Positions 25,201 through 32,514 of a stretch of DNA of 64,000 nt are shown one piece after another. Position 1 is the stretch's first letter, and every line of letters starts with the position of its first letter. The DNA comes from Aurelia coerulea (Eukaryota > Cnidaria > Scyphozoa > Semaeostomeae > Ulmaridae), in the NCBI GenBank assembly GCA_039566865.1, contig CM076943.1, positions 19,750,501 to 19,814,500 of the forward strand, in the 5' to 3' direction. The notes under the pieces are model-generated. The model saw only the letters and a list, made by a program, of their open reading frames with translations, was not told where the DNA came from and did no database searches. The position numbers were made by a program, and so were the translations under genes.

Positions 25201-28200
25201 AGCATAGATCGAAAGAAGAAGGATATATCTACACATCTGCCACGGGCATTTAATTCATTTGGTTCAGAAGCCGACTTAATTCTCTTATAGTTTTGGATGT
25301 GATTAAAATACTTATTGCTCAGCTTCGGAACCAAAGAAATAAAATGCCCATGGTAGATGTGTAGATATATCCTTCTTCTTTCGATATATGCTCATTTTTG
25401 CTCTTAAAAACAATTTCTGGAATGCACAATGAGCGTGATAGCTACCTAGGTTTCAGAGAAAATTTTGCAGCTTTCATTGTTTTGAATTACTGGTTGAGAG
25501 AGTTTCCTTTGTCTGCGATCGCTAATCGCTTTGAATTCAGGTGTCAACAAAAACAATTCATGCCATTGTCTTACAAAATCTGTCCTTGTTTGTTAGAAGT
25601 GTAATATTCCATGTAAATTCTGATGTGCAGATGTTTAGTGACTAGAAGATAAGATCGAGAATAAAACTAGACATGGACCAAGAACTATGTGGATGGACAA
25701 CATCCGAGATTGGATGGGAAGGAAACACTACGGATGGCTTGTAATAAAAGCCCAAGATTGAGGAGAGTAGGGACAATTCGTATCAGCCTACCTACAACGA
25801 GTAGACCGCACATGATAAGTGAATATAAGAAATCAGTAATATAAAGTAGAGACATTATTTTGATGATTACGAACGGAATTCCTAAATATTACGTTGTAAC
25901 AAAACTCTCTTACAGTACTTTTGTTCTTGACAAGTCGTTGGTAACAATTTCCTCCAAATAGACTCCTAAGAGCAGGAAATGTTTCCCAGCGTTAGTTTTT
26001 TCTTTAAATGAAAATACACAGTCATCAACAGAAGTTTTTACTGGAGGTATTGGGAAGCGTTCAGGAACACTTTTTTTAACACTTCAGGAACATTAATTTT
26101 GTATAAAAAGTGCAAACATATTTTTCTTAATCTTGCATAGGATATCATAGAGCTAGGTAACAAGATGGATTTCCTCAACTTCAGAATAAAGGTAGGCGAC
26201 TAAATATAATTCCGTTATCATTGTTTTTGATGAATCATCCTTGTTCTAGTGACTTGTGTTCTGTCAAAGTTCTATAAAACTTTGACTCGTGTAGATTTTG
26301 TTGTATGGTGATAAAGACCTTTCTGATAACATTAATAAAAACATCCTCGAATTAACTCTTGATTTCATACAAAAAACAGGTCGGTTTGATTAGATTCGAA
26401 TCCTTGTTCTTGCCACTCAGCCACAAAGTCCTTTTTTGTTCCTTCCTTTTTTTTCACTCCTGTACGTCTGTTTTGCATTGGATGTTGGGTAATTTCAGTG
26501 TATTTAAATTATTGCGATTGACGTGTAACTCACACTTAATTATAAGCCTTCAAATGGTTGCCTGACATCCAATGTGAAACTGACTCCAGTGTTTATCAGT
26601 AGAGATTGTTTGCGCGTAATTATAGTAGTAATTGTATTTAATTGTATGTAGGTTTAATTTAGTTGCTCGTCTTTATGTAAAAGCCATGGGGTAGTCATGG
26701 TATTTTGCTCCCCATGGTATCTCGTCCTGGTAGTGTAGTAAAGTAGTTCGTAAGTGTTGTTATAAGTAATCCCGTTTTTGTAAATTTTTATGCTGAATAT
26801 ATATATATATAAAAAAAATATTTGTCCTGATTTACCCAAATCTTGCTTCGTGGGAGATTCATCTTAGCGTGAAATTTTAGCAATTCGTGTGAATCATAAA
26901 GTTGTTTGCTTCCCCATCAAACAATTTGTTTGTACTAATCGTCATTGCACTACAAGAACAGATTTTGTAACACCATTACATCAGTTGCTTTTGATTAATA
27001 CTGCAATTCAAAGCGATCAGCAATTGCAGACAGAGGAGATTCTCTCAACCAGTACAGTAAAAACCCACACATAAGAACTTATGATTTTGAACTCAGCCTG
27101 TTTAGGTTCTTATGCAATGAGGCACATCCAGTAATCAGGGTGTAGGTTCTTAATATAAGAAAATATTTGCAACCTTATTTGCACTCTTGACCCTATCCAT
27201 TTCGACCCAATCTTACCTAGTTTACCCATGCAGGCCCTGCCTATCACAGTTCTGTAAGTAATGGTTTGGAGTTCATGAAGGAGGTCGATTGGTAAAAATG
27301 TTGCATTTATTGCCCAATGATTGAATGAATGAAACCCTTTATTAAGAACCTAGTTAAGATATCAGCCTGAAGTGGTTCTTGAATATTGGGTACAAAATAT
27401 ATTATTTGAGGCTGTAGGTTCTTAATAGATGAAGGTTCTTATGTGCGGGTTTTTACTGTAATTCAAAACAAGCAAAGCCGCAAATGTTGCCCCGAAATCA
27501 GTAGAGCAATCTGTTGCCTTATGCACGCGAAAGGTGGATTTCAAGAGAAGTCATTAGTTTATCACGAAAGAAGAAGGATGAATTTATCATCTGTGTCACG
27601 GATTTTGTTTATTTGATTCAGAAGCTGAGCAGAAAGGCATTTCAATTTTCGCATATTTAGGGCTTAAATCATGGGTAGTTAGACACTGCTGGTGTGCTTC
27701 TATGGAGGAGCGATCGGACTAAAATGTTTCTGCGGAGGAATATTTTTTATATTGCTGCGGAGGAGATATCGAAAGAAATAGAAGTCACATTACTAACAAA
27801 CTTTCCAAATGGCGGATAAAATACAGTTGGACTCATCATTGAGCTTAATCGGTTGTTGAAGGATAGGAAACAGAAAAAGACACTGTTATATATGGAAGGA
27901 AATCACTCTCATTATAAAGTCAATGAAAGTACACATGCGGCGTCTAACTACCCATGCTTAAATGAAACAATCACTGCTCAGCTTCTGCATCAAATCAACA
28001 AAATGTACCAGACAGATCTTTAGGTTTATCCTTCTTCTTTCATTTTCGTTATAGACTCATTACTTCTCTTAAAAGCTACTTTTCTTGTGCACAAGGCGAC
28101 AGCTTGCCGTACTGGTTTCAGGGCAACTTTCGAAGGGTTTGTTTGTTTGTTTGTTTCGAATTACTATTGTCGGGAGGATTTCCTTTGTCTGCAATCGTTA

Positions 28201-28503
28201 ATCGCTTTGCAATCCAGCGTCAATCAAAAGCAGCTGATGCTATTGTGAACAAAATCTGTCCTTGTCTCATTGCACCAAATTTAAATTTGAAGAAAGAGAA
28301 CTTAACTACATTTTGTTTTGTGCCAAGGTGCCTGGTTTGATATTTTTTTGTCGGAAAGTTTAACCGCCTGAAAGTTTTGGAATTTAAGGTATTTATGTTA
28401 TTTTTTTCATTAACTTTAATTTGATTTTTAACTTTTTTTAATTCTCTAGGCAGCAGATGATTATCAGTGGAAAGGAATGTTCCAGAAGAACCCATTGTGG
28501 TAG
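7263..28503 (+). CDS. Nine-exon gene, unrecognised 194-residue coiled-coil-like protein
   Basis: Exons: 7263-7371, 9695-9753, 11489-11536, 13043-13107, 15239-15294, 18846-18925, 21487-21549, 26141-26191 and 28450-28503. All have AG/GT flanks, most with strong pyrimidine tracts and GTAAG/GTATG/GTAAA/GTAGG donors, and phases agree throughout. The sum is 585 nt, or 194 residues plus TAG. The N-terminus (MAAAGGVIKVWVKYAKDEL) is followed by an acidic run; exons 6-8 carry spaced leucines and charges (YEQLLRRRLQNVNQR, LLKLEQTVPKLPEIRNEI) suggesting a coiled coil; the end is QWKGMFQKNPLW. No signal peptide or membrane segment is seen. Exon 5 has the weakest acceptor, CACAG without a pyrimidine tract, and is placed because its 56-nt length alone restores phase. 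The frame is open upstream of 7263 without another Met, so more N-terminal exons are possible. Family not recognised. Introns of 1.5-4.6 kb are full of MITEs and LINE fragments. Confidence 0.65.
8088..8440. mobile_element. MITE with AACGGCATTTGGCCGTTA termini
   Basis: ATATTTTTAACGGCATTTGG at the left matches the reverse complement of the sequence at 8405-8440, with a second, inner palindrome (GGCATTTGGCC). G-rich words (GGGGGGAGGGAG and GGAAGGGGGTGGGGG) sit just inside both ends. It is a non-coding foldback within intron 1 of the long gene. Confidence 0.6.
8550..8720. mobile_element. Small GC-rich element with GGCGTAG termini
   Basis: ATCGGCGTAGGGGGAG at the left and CTCCTACGCCTATG at the right form inverted ends around GGGGCTGC/GCAGCCCC hairpins and a run of TGCCCGATT-type words. 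The element is about 170 bp, too small to code for a transposase. Confidence 0.55.
8803..9354 (-). CDS. Single-exon ORF of 183 codons, unknown, possibly transposon-derived
   Basis: The frame starts MDPEENENEGKLQEDK, passes through a basic KRPKL patch near residue 25, and has an amphipathic middle (LVLELYAYCNVHKIQLKTLY) followed by a basic RIRRLKKGKDQMR segment near residue 110. At 183 codons it is the longest open frame in the window and is long for AT-rich non-coding DNA. It lies antisense in intron 1 of the long gene and has no introns. The last residues overlap CCCAAGGGTATCT, which recurs at 36780, so the 3' end may run into a repeat. It could be a relic of a transposon ORF or a retrocopy; no domain is recognised. 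Confidence 0.4.
   Translation of the reverse strand: MDPEENENEGKLQEDKLEVPSAKRPKLTIVDRLCEVYGIKAEYLNEENFDQLPELGAKQVTNGLVLELYAYCNVHKIQLKTLYLWIQKLLGNHIATEQCSKLSFMCRIRRLKKGKDQMRNVPSKEGEQNILLESIYKFALDSSSEINREHLQLEYRPKESFERSLMEKDIEKQISHRYPWERG
9789..10025. mobile_element. Left half of an AGCATAGG foldback element
   Basis: AGCATAGGTTCCAAATCTTT followed by GGTTGGTGTAAAATTC matches the termini of the elements at 20249-20752 and 50352-50862. Homology to the 20249 copy continues to about 10020, where a different repeat begins; the right half is missing. Confidence 0.7.
10026..10625. repeat. GC-edged repeat holding a ~120-bp tandem repeat
   Basis: The segment starts with CCAGGGGCGCAAATGAGG and ends in CCCTGGCCACGCCGC. 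Inside, a unit of about 120 bp beginning GGGA(GA)TGC and containing AAGCCAAAGTAAAGGATG and CTTCGTGCTCCGATTTATGG recurs from about 10295, 10414 and 10540, the last partial. It lies in intron 2 of the long gene. Confidence 0.6.
12096..12636. mobile_element. Long-TIR MITE, TA target duplication (CCGGGTGCACC type)
   Basis: CCGGGTGCACCAAAATA at the left matches CCAGGTGCGCCAAAATA read inward from the right. The arms continue through GGCCACAATAAATCG, CTTAATCTTTAGC and a central ATCGATTAAT palindrome, so nearly the whole 541 bp folds back. TA flanks both ends, as for Tc1/mariner-type transposition. Open frames on both strands here are a by-product of the palindrome. Confidence 0.8.
13175..13780. repeat. 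Four imperfect ~160-bp tandem units
   Basis: The phrase ATGGTATTTTGTAATTTGCG recurs at 13231, 13392, 13556 and 13713, giving spacings of 161, 164 and 157 bp. Between them, GAAACACTCTTT and AAACTGGAAGGAATTTGCGT also recur. The array lies in intron 4, immediately after exon 4 of the long gene. A related block in mixed orientation lies at 15596-15965. Confidence 0.8.
14040..14440. mobile_element. MITE rich in AGTTTCTTA words
   Basis: TTATAAGAAACTTGG at the left faces CCAGTTTCTTATAA at the right, with several internal copies of AGTACTA and AGTTTCTTAA. A second member with the same ends lies at 47555-47875. It is non-coding and lies in intron 4 of the long gene. Confidence 0.6.
15596..15965. repeat. 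Second block of the ~160-bp repeat, in foldback form
   Basis: TTCGTTATCTTTCCCATGGC, AAGAAACACTCTTTTAAACA and GTAATTTGCGAAAA repeat the unit seen at 13175-13780. From about 15780 the same words run in reverse complement (GTTTAAAGAGTGTTTCTTATT), so this block is itself a foldback. With the 13.2-kb array it brackets exon 5 of the long gene. Confidence 0.65.
15966..17260. other. Intron sequence, little recognised
   Basis: A short G/C hairpin (GGGGGCTTCGCTGCCCC, about 16777-16795) is the only structured element I can point to. The frames at 16236-16514 and 16800-17027 lack exon-like flanks. Confidence 0.4.
17268..17390. repeat. AT-rich TATAATA microsatellite
   Basis: About 120 bp of imperfect TATAATA/TAATG units. 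It is simple sequence within intron 5 of the long gene. Confidence 0.9.
18062..18400. repeat. Dispersed repeat, copy 1 of 2
   Basis: The block from CACCCGGTATTAAGAGC through GTCCTGTCCGATAAATCC and AAAGGTAATATTACAAATC recurs in reverse orientation at 41800-42125 over about 320 bp with moderate divergence. The CCGGTATTA edge looks like the end of a TA-inserting MITE. No coding sequence is apparent. Confidence 0.7.
18432..18800. repeat. ACCGTGAAAGC/TTAAGCCC repeat, copy 1 of 2
   Basis: ACCGTGAAAGCACTATTAAG opens the segment, and TTAAGAAAGAGG-type words follow near the right end. The middle (GCGGATTTAACATACAATTT) matches 48279-48490 in reverse, where ACCGTAAAAGCTCTATTAAG opens the copy. This looks like a foldback element, slightly diverged. 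Confidence 0.55.
19243..20248 (+). repeat. Direct repeat R, first copy, interrupted
   Basis: The copy starts with TTATCCCCCTAAATATTGCC and ends with CAGGTACCCAGGCGT. The second copy is at 20753-21203 in the same orientation. This copy carries a 573-bp insertion at 19341-19913; without it the two copies are of similar length. A foldback element (20249-20752) fills the gap between the copies exactly. Confidence 0.8.
19341..19913. mobile_element. 573-bp insertion with 9-bp target duplication
   Basis: GATCCATGC is duplicated at 19332-19340 and 19914-19922. The second copy of the host repeat has the matching empty site at about 20838 (ATGTTCCTTGC, diverged). Inside are a CAA-rich run (about 19369-19400) and GACTTATGGACTTTCACAT, whose inverse recurs near 19840. 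A partial second copy in reverse orientation lies at 48885-49045. Non-coding; 9-bp duplications are typical of Mutator-like elements, but the ends show only weak inverted similarity. Confidence 0.75.
20249..20752. mobile_element. AGCATA foldback element, full-length copy
   Basis: AGCATAAGTTCCAAATCTTT at the left is matched by AAAGATTTGGAAGCTATGCT at the right, with GGTGTAAAATTC/GAATTTTACACC just inside. The copy at 50352-50862 shows the 9-bp target duplication of this family; here the flanks are the ends of the R direct repeats and no duplication is seen. Confidence 0.8.
20753..21203 (+). repeat. Direct repeat R, second copy, uninterrupted
   Basis: It starts CTTATCCCCCTAAATATTGC and ends CAGGCACCCAGGCGT, matching 19243-20248 apart from the 573-bp insertion and small indels. 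Its intact middle serves as the empty site for that insertion. Confidence 0.8.
21815..22306 (+). mobile_element. 5'-truncated LINE 3' end with (GAACT)n tail
   Basis: The codons before a stop at 21955 read RYAGAKSWNNIPTVIKQAYS then VNFRRQVKLHL. This is the WNxLP...FRxxLKxHL signature at the C-terminus of CR1/L2-type reverse transcriptases. About 280 bp of untranslated sequence follows and ends in a run of GAACT units at 22239-22306. Such 3' microsatellites are typical of CR1/L2-type LINEs. It lies in intron 7, just past exon 7 of the long gene. Confidence 0.75.
22701..23129. mobile_element. CAGTA...CACATAAGAACC MITE, diverged copy
   Basis: CCCCACATAAGAACCTAC near the left and GTAGGTTCTTATTTACTG at the right are inverted ends flanked by TA on both sides. 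Internal GTTCTTAT/ATAAGAAC words recur. It is an older member of the family at 27055-27458 and 31908-32311. Confidence 0.7.
23206..23754. mobile_element. Foldback element F1 (ACAAGGACAGATTTT family)
   Basis: ACAAGGACAGATTTTGT at the left faces AAAATCTGTCCTTGT at the right. Arms of about 250 bp pair through AAAGCGATTAG, CCAGTAATTCAAAAC, GCGCGCTCGTTGTGCAT and GAAAGAAGAAGGATATATC. TTTCCGTT flanks both sides, a slightly eroded target duplication. Four copies lie between 23.2 and 30.6 kb. No coding capacity. Confidence 0.85.
23955..24170. mobile_element. TTAA-flanked MITE (AGGCAGTCTATCACG termini)
   Basis: TTAA followed by AGGCAGTCTATCACG at the left is mirrored by CGTGATAGACTGCCT and TTAA at the right, 216 bp overall. 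TTAA duplication is characteristic of piggyBac-type transposition. It carries no coding sequence. Confidence 0.8.
25003..25590. mobile_element. Foldback element F2 with 9-bp target duplication
   Basis: TGTTAGAAG is present at 24994-25002 and again at 25591-25599. The element is 588 bp, with arms as in F1, including AAAGCGATTAGCGATCGCAG and its inverse. It also supplies the uninterrupted CCAGTAATTCAAAAC site that is the empty target of the element nested in F3. Confidence 0.9.
26298..26820 (+). mobile_element. LINE 3' end of the TGRFD family
   Basis: In-frame codons at 26298-26393 read LLYGDKDLSDNINKN then ILELTLDFIQKTGRFD and a stop. The same C-terminus is found on the minus strand at 40098-40334. 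The untranslated part contains CATCCAATGTGAAACTG, the ATGGGGTAGTCATGG tail motif and an AT/A-rich end. The rest of the element is missing upstream. It lies in intron 8 of the long gene. Confidence 0.75.
27055..27458. mobile_element. 404-bp MITE nested in F3 (CAGTAAAAACCC termini)
   Basis: CAGTAAAAACCCACACATAA at the left matches GTGCGGGTTTTTACTG at the right, flanked by TA on both sides. The copies at 25003 and 29970 show the empty site CCAGTAATTCAAAAC. A second copy, also 404 bp but inverted, is at 31908-32311. TA target and size fit a non-autonomous Tc1/mariner-type element. Confidence 0.92.
27670..27956. mobile_element. CATGGGTA element nested in F3, 7-bp target duplication
   Basis: CTTAAAT is duplicated at 27663-27669 and 27957-27963. 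The termini are CATGGGTAGTTAGAC and GTCTAACTACCCATG. F4 has the corresponding uninterrupted sequence in reverse at about 30258-30280 (AGGGCTTAAAATGAAACG on the opposite strand). Two other elements in the window, 59215-59606 and 62659-62894, share CATGGG termini and 7-bp duplications. Confidence 0.88.
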
Positions 28504-29264
28504 GAGAGTAACAGGTGTAGCCGTTTTGACTCATTCATTACATCAAAAGATGCAATACTATTATTTACATTTTGTGTATAGCTCTATTATTTATCACCGA
28601 TATTTGCGTTCAATAGATTAGTTAAGTAAGAATATTTGCGTAATATTATTCAGAAAATGGCATTAAACAGAACGATAACAGACGGTTAAACAGTCTATTG
28701 CTCTTTTCAATTTCAGTGGAGTCAAATTAAGATTTGACTATTTTATGGGACATTCAATGTTTTATCATAATGAATTGCTTCAGGCTCGTTATGTGAACAG
28801 ATGTAGTAATGTAGGATTTGTATATAATGGTAAAGTTACATAATATAATGTGAATTGATCATAACAATCCACTTCTCTTTTTTCGTACTTTCCATGGCCA
28901 CGTGCAGCATATTTAAAAATAAAAGAGGGTGGCGCTTAGCCTTACTGGTAAGTTTGTTCCAAAGTTTTGCACCATTGCAAACGCCGTCGGTTCATTGAAA
29001 GGGACTCACATGTTGCGTGAACAAGTAATTTTCTTAATTATTTTATTTAAGTGAGAAAAACTGTATTTAGTACCTGCTGAGTCACAATTGTTTGAACAAT
29101 CGTACAGAAAAAGCAATGCAACCAATGTATGACAGTTAAAATCCATCATCTTACTACGGTTTCACCTTGATTTTCATTTTTTTATCATGGCTCATTCTTA
29201 CCTTCTGAAATTAGGAATCAACCAAAAAGTTTTATTTTTCGACATACCCAACAAAAGTAGGAAA
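28504..29264. other. Downstream of the long gene, likely 3' UTR then intergenic
   Basis: The first part is expected to hold the 3' UTR of the long gene, but no canonical AATAAA close to the stop was noted, so its end is uncertain. The remainder is AT-rich with no recognised repeat. Confidence 0.35.
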
Positions 29265-29543
29265 ATAGCCCGTTTACTCACGTGCAATAGGCTGCATGGA
29301 TCATTGTTTTAGTGAATTAATGTTAAAAGATGATACTTCAGTCTTTCTTCCTATTTGCGACGAAAAGTAGGCCTGCCGTGGCGGCGATCTTGCAGCATTG
29401 AGCATGTTCTACACAACAACAAGCCACGCCAGGCCTACTTCTCGTCGCTAACAGTCAGAAAGACTAAGATAGATAATCATGCTTTAACATTAATTCGCTG
29501 AAAAAATCATCCATGCATCCCATTGCGCGTGGTTTACTATCTT
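29265..29543. mobile_element. Foldback MITE of about 280 bp
   Basis: ATAGCCCGTTTACTCACGTG at the left pairs with GCGCGTGGTTTACTAT at the right. The arms continue through TGAATTAATGTTA and GGCCTGCCGTGGC/GCCACGCCAGGCC to a spacer at about 29384-29430. No clear target duplication. Confidence 0.75.
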
Positions 29544-29969
29544 GTCGATTTTGACTTTTTTATGTCCAGCATTGATGGGAAGGCACAATTAGATCTTAAC
29601 AGTTTCGTATCATCAGATATCAATGCCTGGGCTTAGAAAAACATCATTTTACCATTTTAATCGTCGTAAGATGGATCAAATTGAGCCACTCATTTCCAGT
29701 TTTAGTCAAAGCCCACGGGAGCTAGTTTTAAGGAATTCTTCATTTGAGATAAGAATGATTTCTCGAAATAAATTTAGACCCTCAGGTAACGGAGTTTCTT
29801 TTTTCAAATCGATGTTATAGTGTTTATTGTACGATTTTTCAAAGAGTTGATACATTTTTCTGACTCGACCAGTAGTATTTTTTAGTGAACGGGTGCAAAG
29901 CGAAGAAACGGGAAGGTAACGTAAGTGTATCGTTGACAAAACATTTCATTGCTTATTTAAGTTTATTTC

Positions 29970-30570
29970 AACAAGGGCAGATTTTGTAATACAATAGCAA
30001 CAGTTGCGTTTGATTGACACCTCAATTCAAAGCGATTAGTGGATGCAGACAAAGGAAATTCTCTCAACCAGTAATTCAAAACAAACAAAGCCGCAAAAGT
30101 TTCCCCGAAACTAGTAGGGCAAACTCTCGCCTTGTGCAAGCGAAAGATGGTTTTTAAGAGAAGTTATGTGCTTATAGCGAAAGAAGAAGGGTAAATCTAA
30201 AGCTCTATCGCTTAGATTATGTTTATTTGATTTAGGAGCTGTTTTTTAATCGTTTCATTTTAAGCCCTAAAGACGCGAGAATTACAATGCCTTCTGCTCG
30301 GCTCCTGAATCAAATAAACATAATCTAAGCGACAGAACTTTAGATTTACCCTTCTCCTTTCGCTATAAGCACATAACTTCTCTTAAAAACCATCTTTCGC
30401 TTGCTCAAGGCGAGAGTTTGCCCTGCTAGTTTCGGGGAAACTTTTGCGGCTTTGTTTGTTTTGAATTACTGGTTGAGAGAATTTCCTTTGTCTGCATCCG
30501 CTAATCGCTTTGAATTGAGGTGTCGATCAAACGCAACTGTTGCTATTGTATTACAAAATCTGCCCTTGTT
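29970..30570. mobile_element. Foldback element F4 with 9-bp target duplication
   Basis: GTTTATTTC is duplicated exactly at 29961-29969 and 30571-30579. The element is 601 bp with termini ACAAGGGCAGATTTTGT and ACAAAATCTGCCCTTGT. Its uninterrupted arms provide the empty sites that date the insertions in F3. Confidence 0.9.
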
Positions 30571-30644
30571 GTTTATTTCACTTGTAGGCCTACCAGGTTA
30601 CTACAAAATGAAGTATTTTTTAGATTGCCAAAAATTTGCTTATA

Positions 30645-31539
30645 CAGGGTGTCCCAAAAAAATTGTGCCCTGTTTGTCTGAAGATTGCAACAAAACAGGA
30701 AAAGGTTCTTGCCAAAATTTTGCATGATAGTGCTCTTCAGATGTTCAATTAAAGTTTGCCACTATCCCCGTAACAATCCGTTGAAAACTGATGGAGCTAT
30801 CCCGGGGGGGGGGGGGTACTTGACCAGGTTTTGGTCGGGGACTTGCCATCAAAGCTTCAAAAACATACCCGTTCCTTAAACCAATTTTGCGAAAAAGTAT
30901 ACCCGACCTTATACCAATTTTCCGAAAAAGTATACCAAAATCGTTCCTTAAACCAAAATCGCGAAAATCGATACCGTTCCTTATACCAAAATCGTGAAAA
31001 TCGATGCCGTTCCTTATACCAAAATCACGAAAATCGATACCCTTCCCGATGGCACGTCCCCGTACCCAAAATATGTGGAGTACCCCCCCGGGGGAGCTAT
31101 GACCTTCAGAAGACCAAATTTGCCTGATGACTGAAACCAGCAGTCAGCCATTTTGTCGTACTATTTTGCAGTGATAAGTATCTTCACGTGAGGTAAGAAA
31201 TAATTTCTGTGAGGTCAGAAATAGTGGAACTCTCCGAGGATTATCGGAATTTTCACGAGAGCAATGACATTGGAGGCTGCTGTTTCATTTTCAATCCACG
31301 AAGCGATTTATCGCTGTAAAATAGTCAGACAAAATGGCCGACCGCTGGTTTAAGTCATGAGGAAAATTTGGTCTCCTGAAGGTCATAGCTCCATCATTTT
31401 TCAACAGATTTTCATGGAGATGGTAGCAAACTTTAATTGAACATCTGAAGAGCACCATCATGCAAAAGTTTGGCGAGAATCTTTTGCCGTTTTATCGCAA
31501 TCTTCGGACAAACCGGGCACAATTTTTTGGGACACCCTG
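30645..31539. mobile_element. GGGTGTCCC MITE, copy a, with nested GC element
   Basis: CAGGGTGTCCCAAAAAAATT at the left and AATTTTTTGGGACACCCTG at the right are flanked by TA. The interior matches 35112-35704 closely, except that a GC-tract element (30801-31092) interrupts it. Confidence 0.9.
30801..31092. mobile_element. GC-tract element with ~36-bp internal repeats, 8-bp target duplication
   Basis: GGAGCTAT is duplicated at 30793-30800 and 31093-31100. The sister MITE at 35112 has a single GGAGCTAT with no insert. The ends are CCCGGGGGGGG and CCCCCCCCGGG. Internal units are built on CCTTATACCAAAATCGCGAA with a GATACCG word. Eight-base duplications are usual for hAT-type transposition; the homopolymer termini are unusual. 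Confidence 0.88.
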
Positions 31540-31654
31540 TAGACCCCATTCACAATGGCGTCAGTTCTTTTGAAATGCATCATTCACCTCGATATTATTT
31601 GGAGCTAAATCCCAAAAGATTGCGTTGCTCTCAGCAACGCATGAAATAGTTTTG

Positions 31655-31800
31655 TACGTGTATATGCATTTTTTTAATCCATTCAAAGGTTACGATAATA
31701 TAATTACTAGTTACACTACTTACAATATTACTCTACCATACCACTAAAACGATACTAGAGGGAGCAAAAGACTGTCTACCCTGCAGCCATAACATAAAAG
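31655..31800 (-). mobile_element. LINE 3' tail fragment, TGRFD family
   Basis: On the minus strand the tail motif (GTAGACAGTCTTTTGCTCCC followed by GTATCG and TGTAAGTAGTGTAA) matches the other tails in the window. No coding part remains next to it. Confidence 0.6.
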
Positions 31801-31907
31801 TTAAAAACTACTAATAAATGCGGAGCAAAAAATATATTTGCATCAAAATAGGGATGGTGTAGATTTCTTGCTGTGCTGGGATTTGCCTCATTCGCCTTGA
31901 ATTGATA

Positions 31908-32311
31908 CAGTAAAAACCCGCACATAAGAACCTTCATCTATTAAGAACCTACAGCCTGAAATAATATATTTTGTACCCAATAAACAAGAACCATTTCAGG
32001 CTCATATCTATTCAGGTTCTTAATAAAGGGTTTCATTCATTGATTGGGAAATAAATGCAACATTTTTGCCAATTGACCTCCTTCATGAACTCCAAACCAT
32101 TAGTTTTAGAACTGTGATAGGCAGGGCCTGCATGGGTAAACTAGGTAAGATTGGGTCGAAATGGATAGGGCCAAGAGTGCAAAAAAGATGTAGATTGACA
32201 TATTTCCTTATATTAAGAACCTACACCCTGATTACTGGATGTGCCTCATTGCATAAGAACCTAAACAGGCTGAGTTTAAAATCTTAGGTTCTTATGTGCG
32301 GGTTTTTACTG
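31908..32311. mobile_element. 404-bp CAGTAAAAACCC MITE, second copy
   Basis: CAGTAAAAACCCGCACATAA at the left and GTGCGGGTTTTTACTG at the right are flanked by TA. It has the same length as the copy nested in F3 and reads as its reverse complement throughout, with few differences, so both inserted fairly recently. Confidence 0.92.
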
Positions 32312-32514
32312 TATTAATTGTGAATAAGGTGTATACACTGCCGTTTATGAAATTCATTTTTGCACATTTGTTTCAAATTTGTGCTCTTGAGCGTTTCCTG
32401 GTTTTTAAGCATAAACTGAATTCACAAAACATGACTATCAAATTAAAAAGGTGAATAAAAAGACACTTCAGCACGTATCATAAAAGCATGTTCGGCAGAT
32501 CCCTGCAAGAAGTA

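Larger units (their letters stand above)
26951..28266. mobile_element. Foldback element F3 carrying two nested insertions
   Basis: TCATTGCAC is duplicated exactly at 26942-26950 and 28267-28275. Subtracting the nested elements at 27055-27458 (plus TA) and 27670-27956 (plus 7 bp) leaves about 616 bp, the size of F2 and F4. The termini are ACAAGAACAGATTTTGT and ACAAAATCTGTCCTTGT. A GTTT microsatellite sits at about 28138-28156 in the right arm. Confidence 0.9.
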
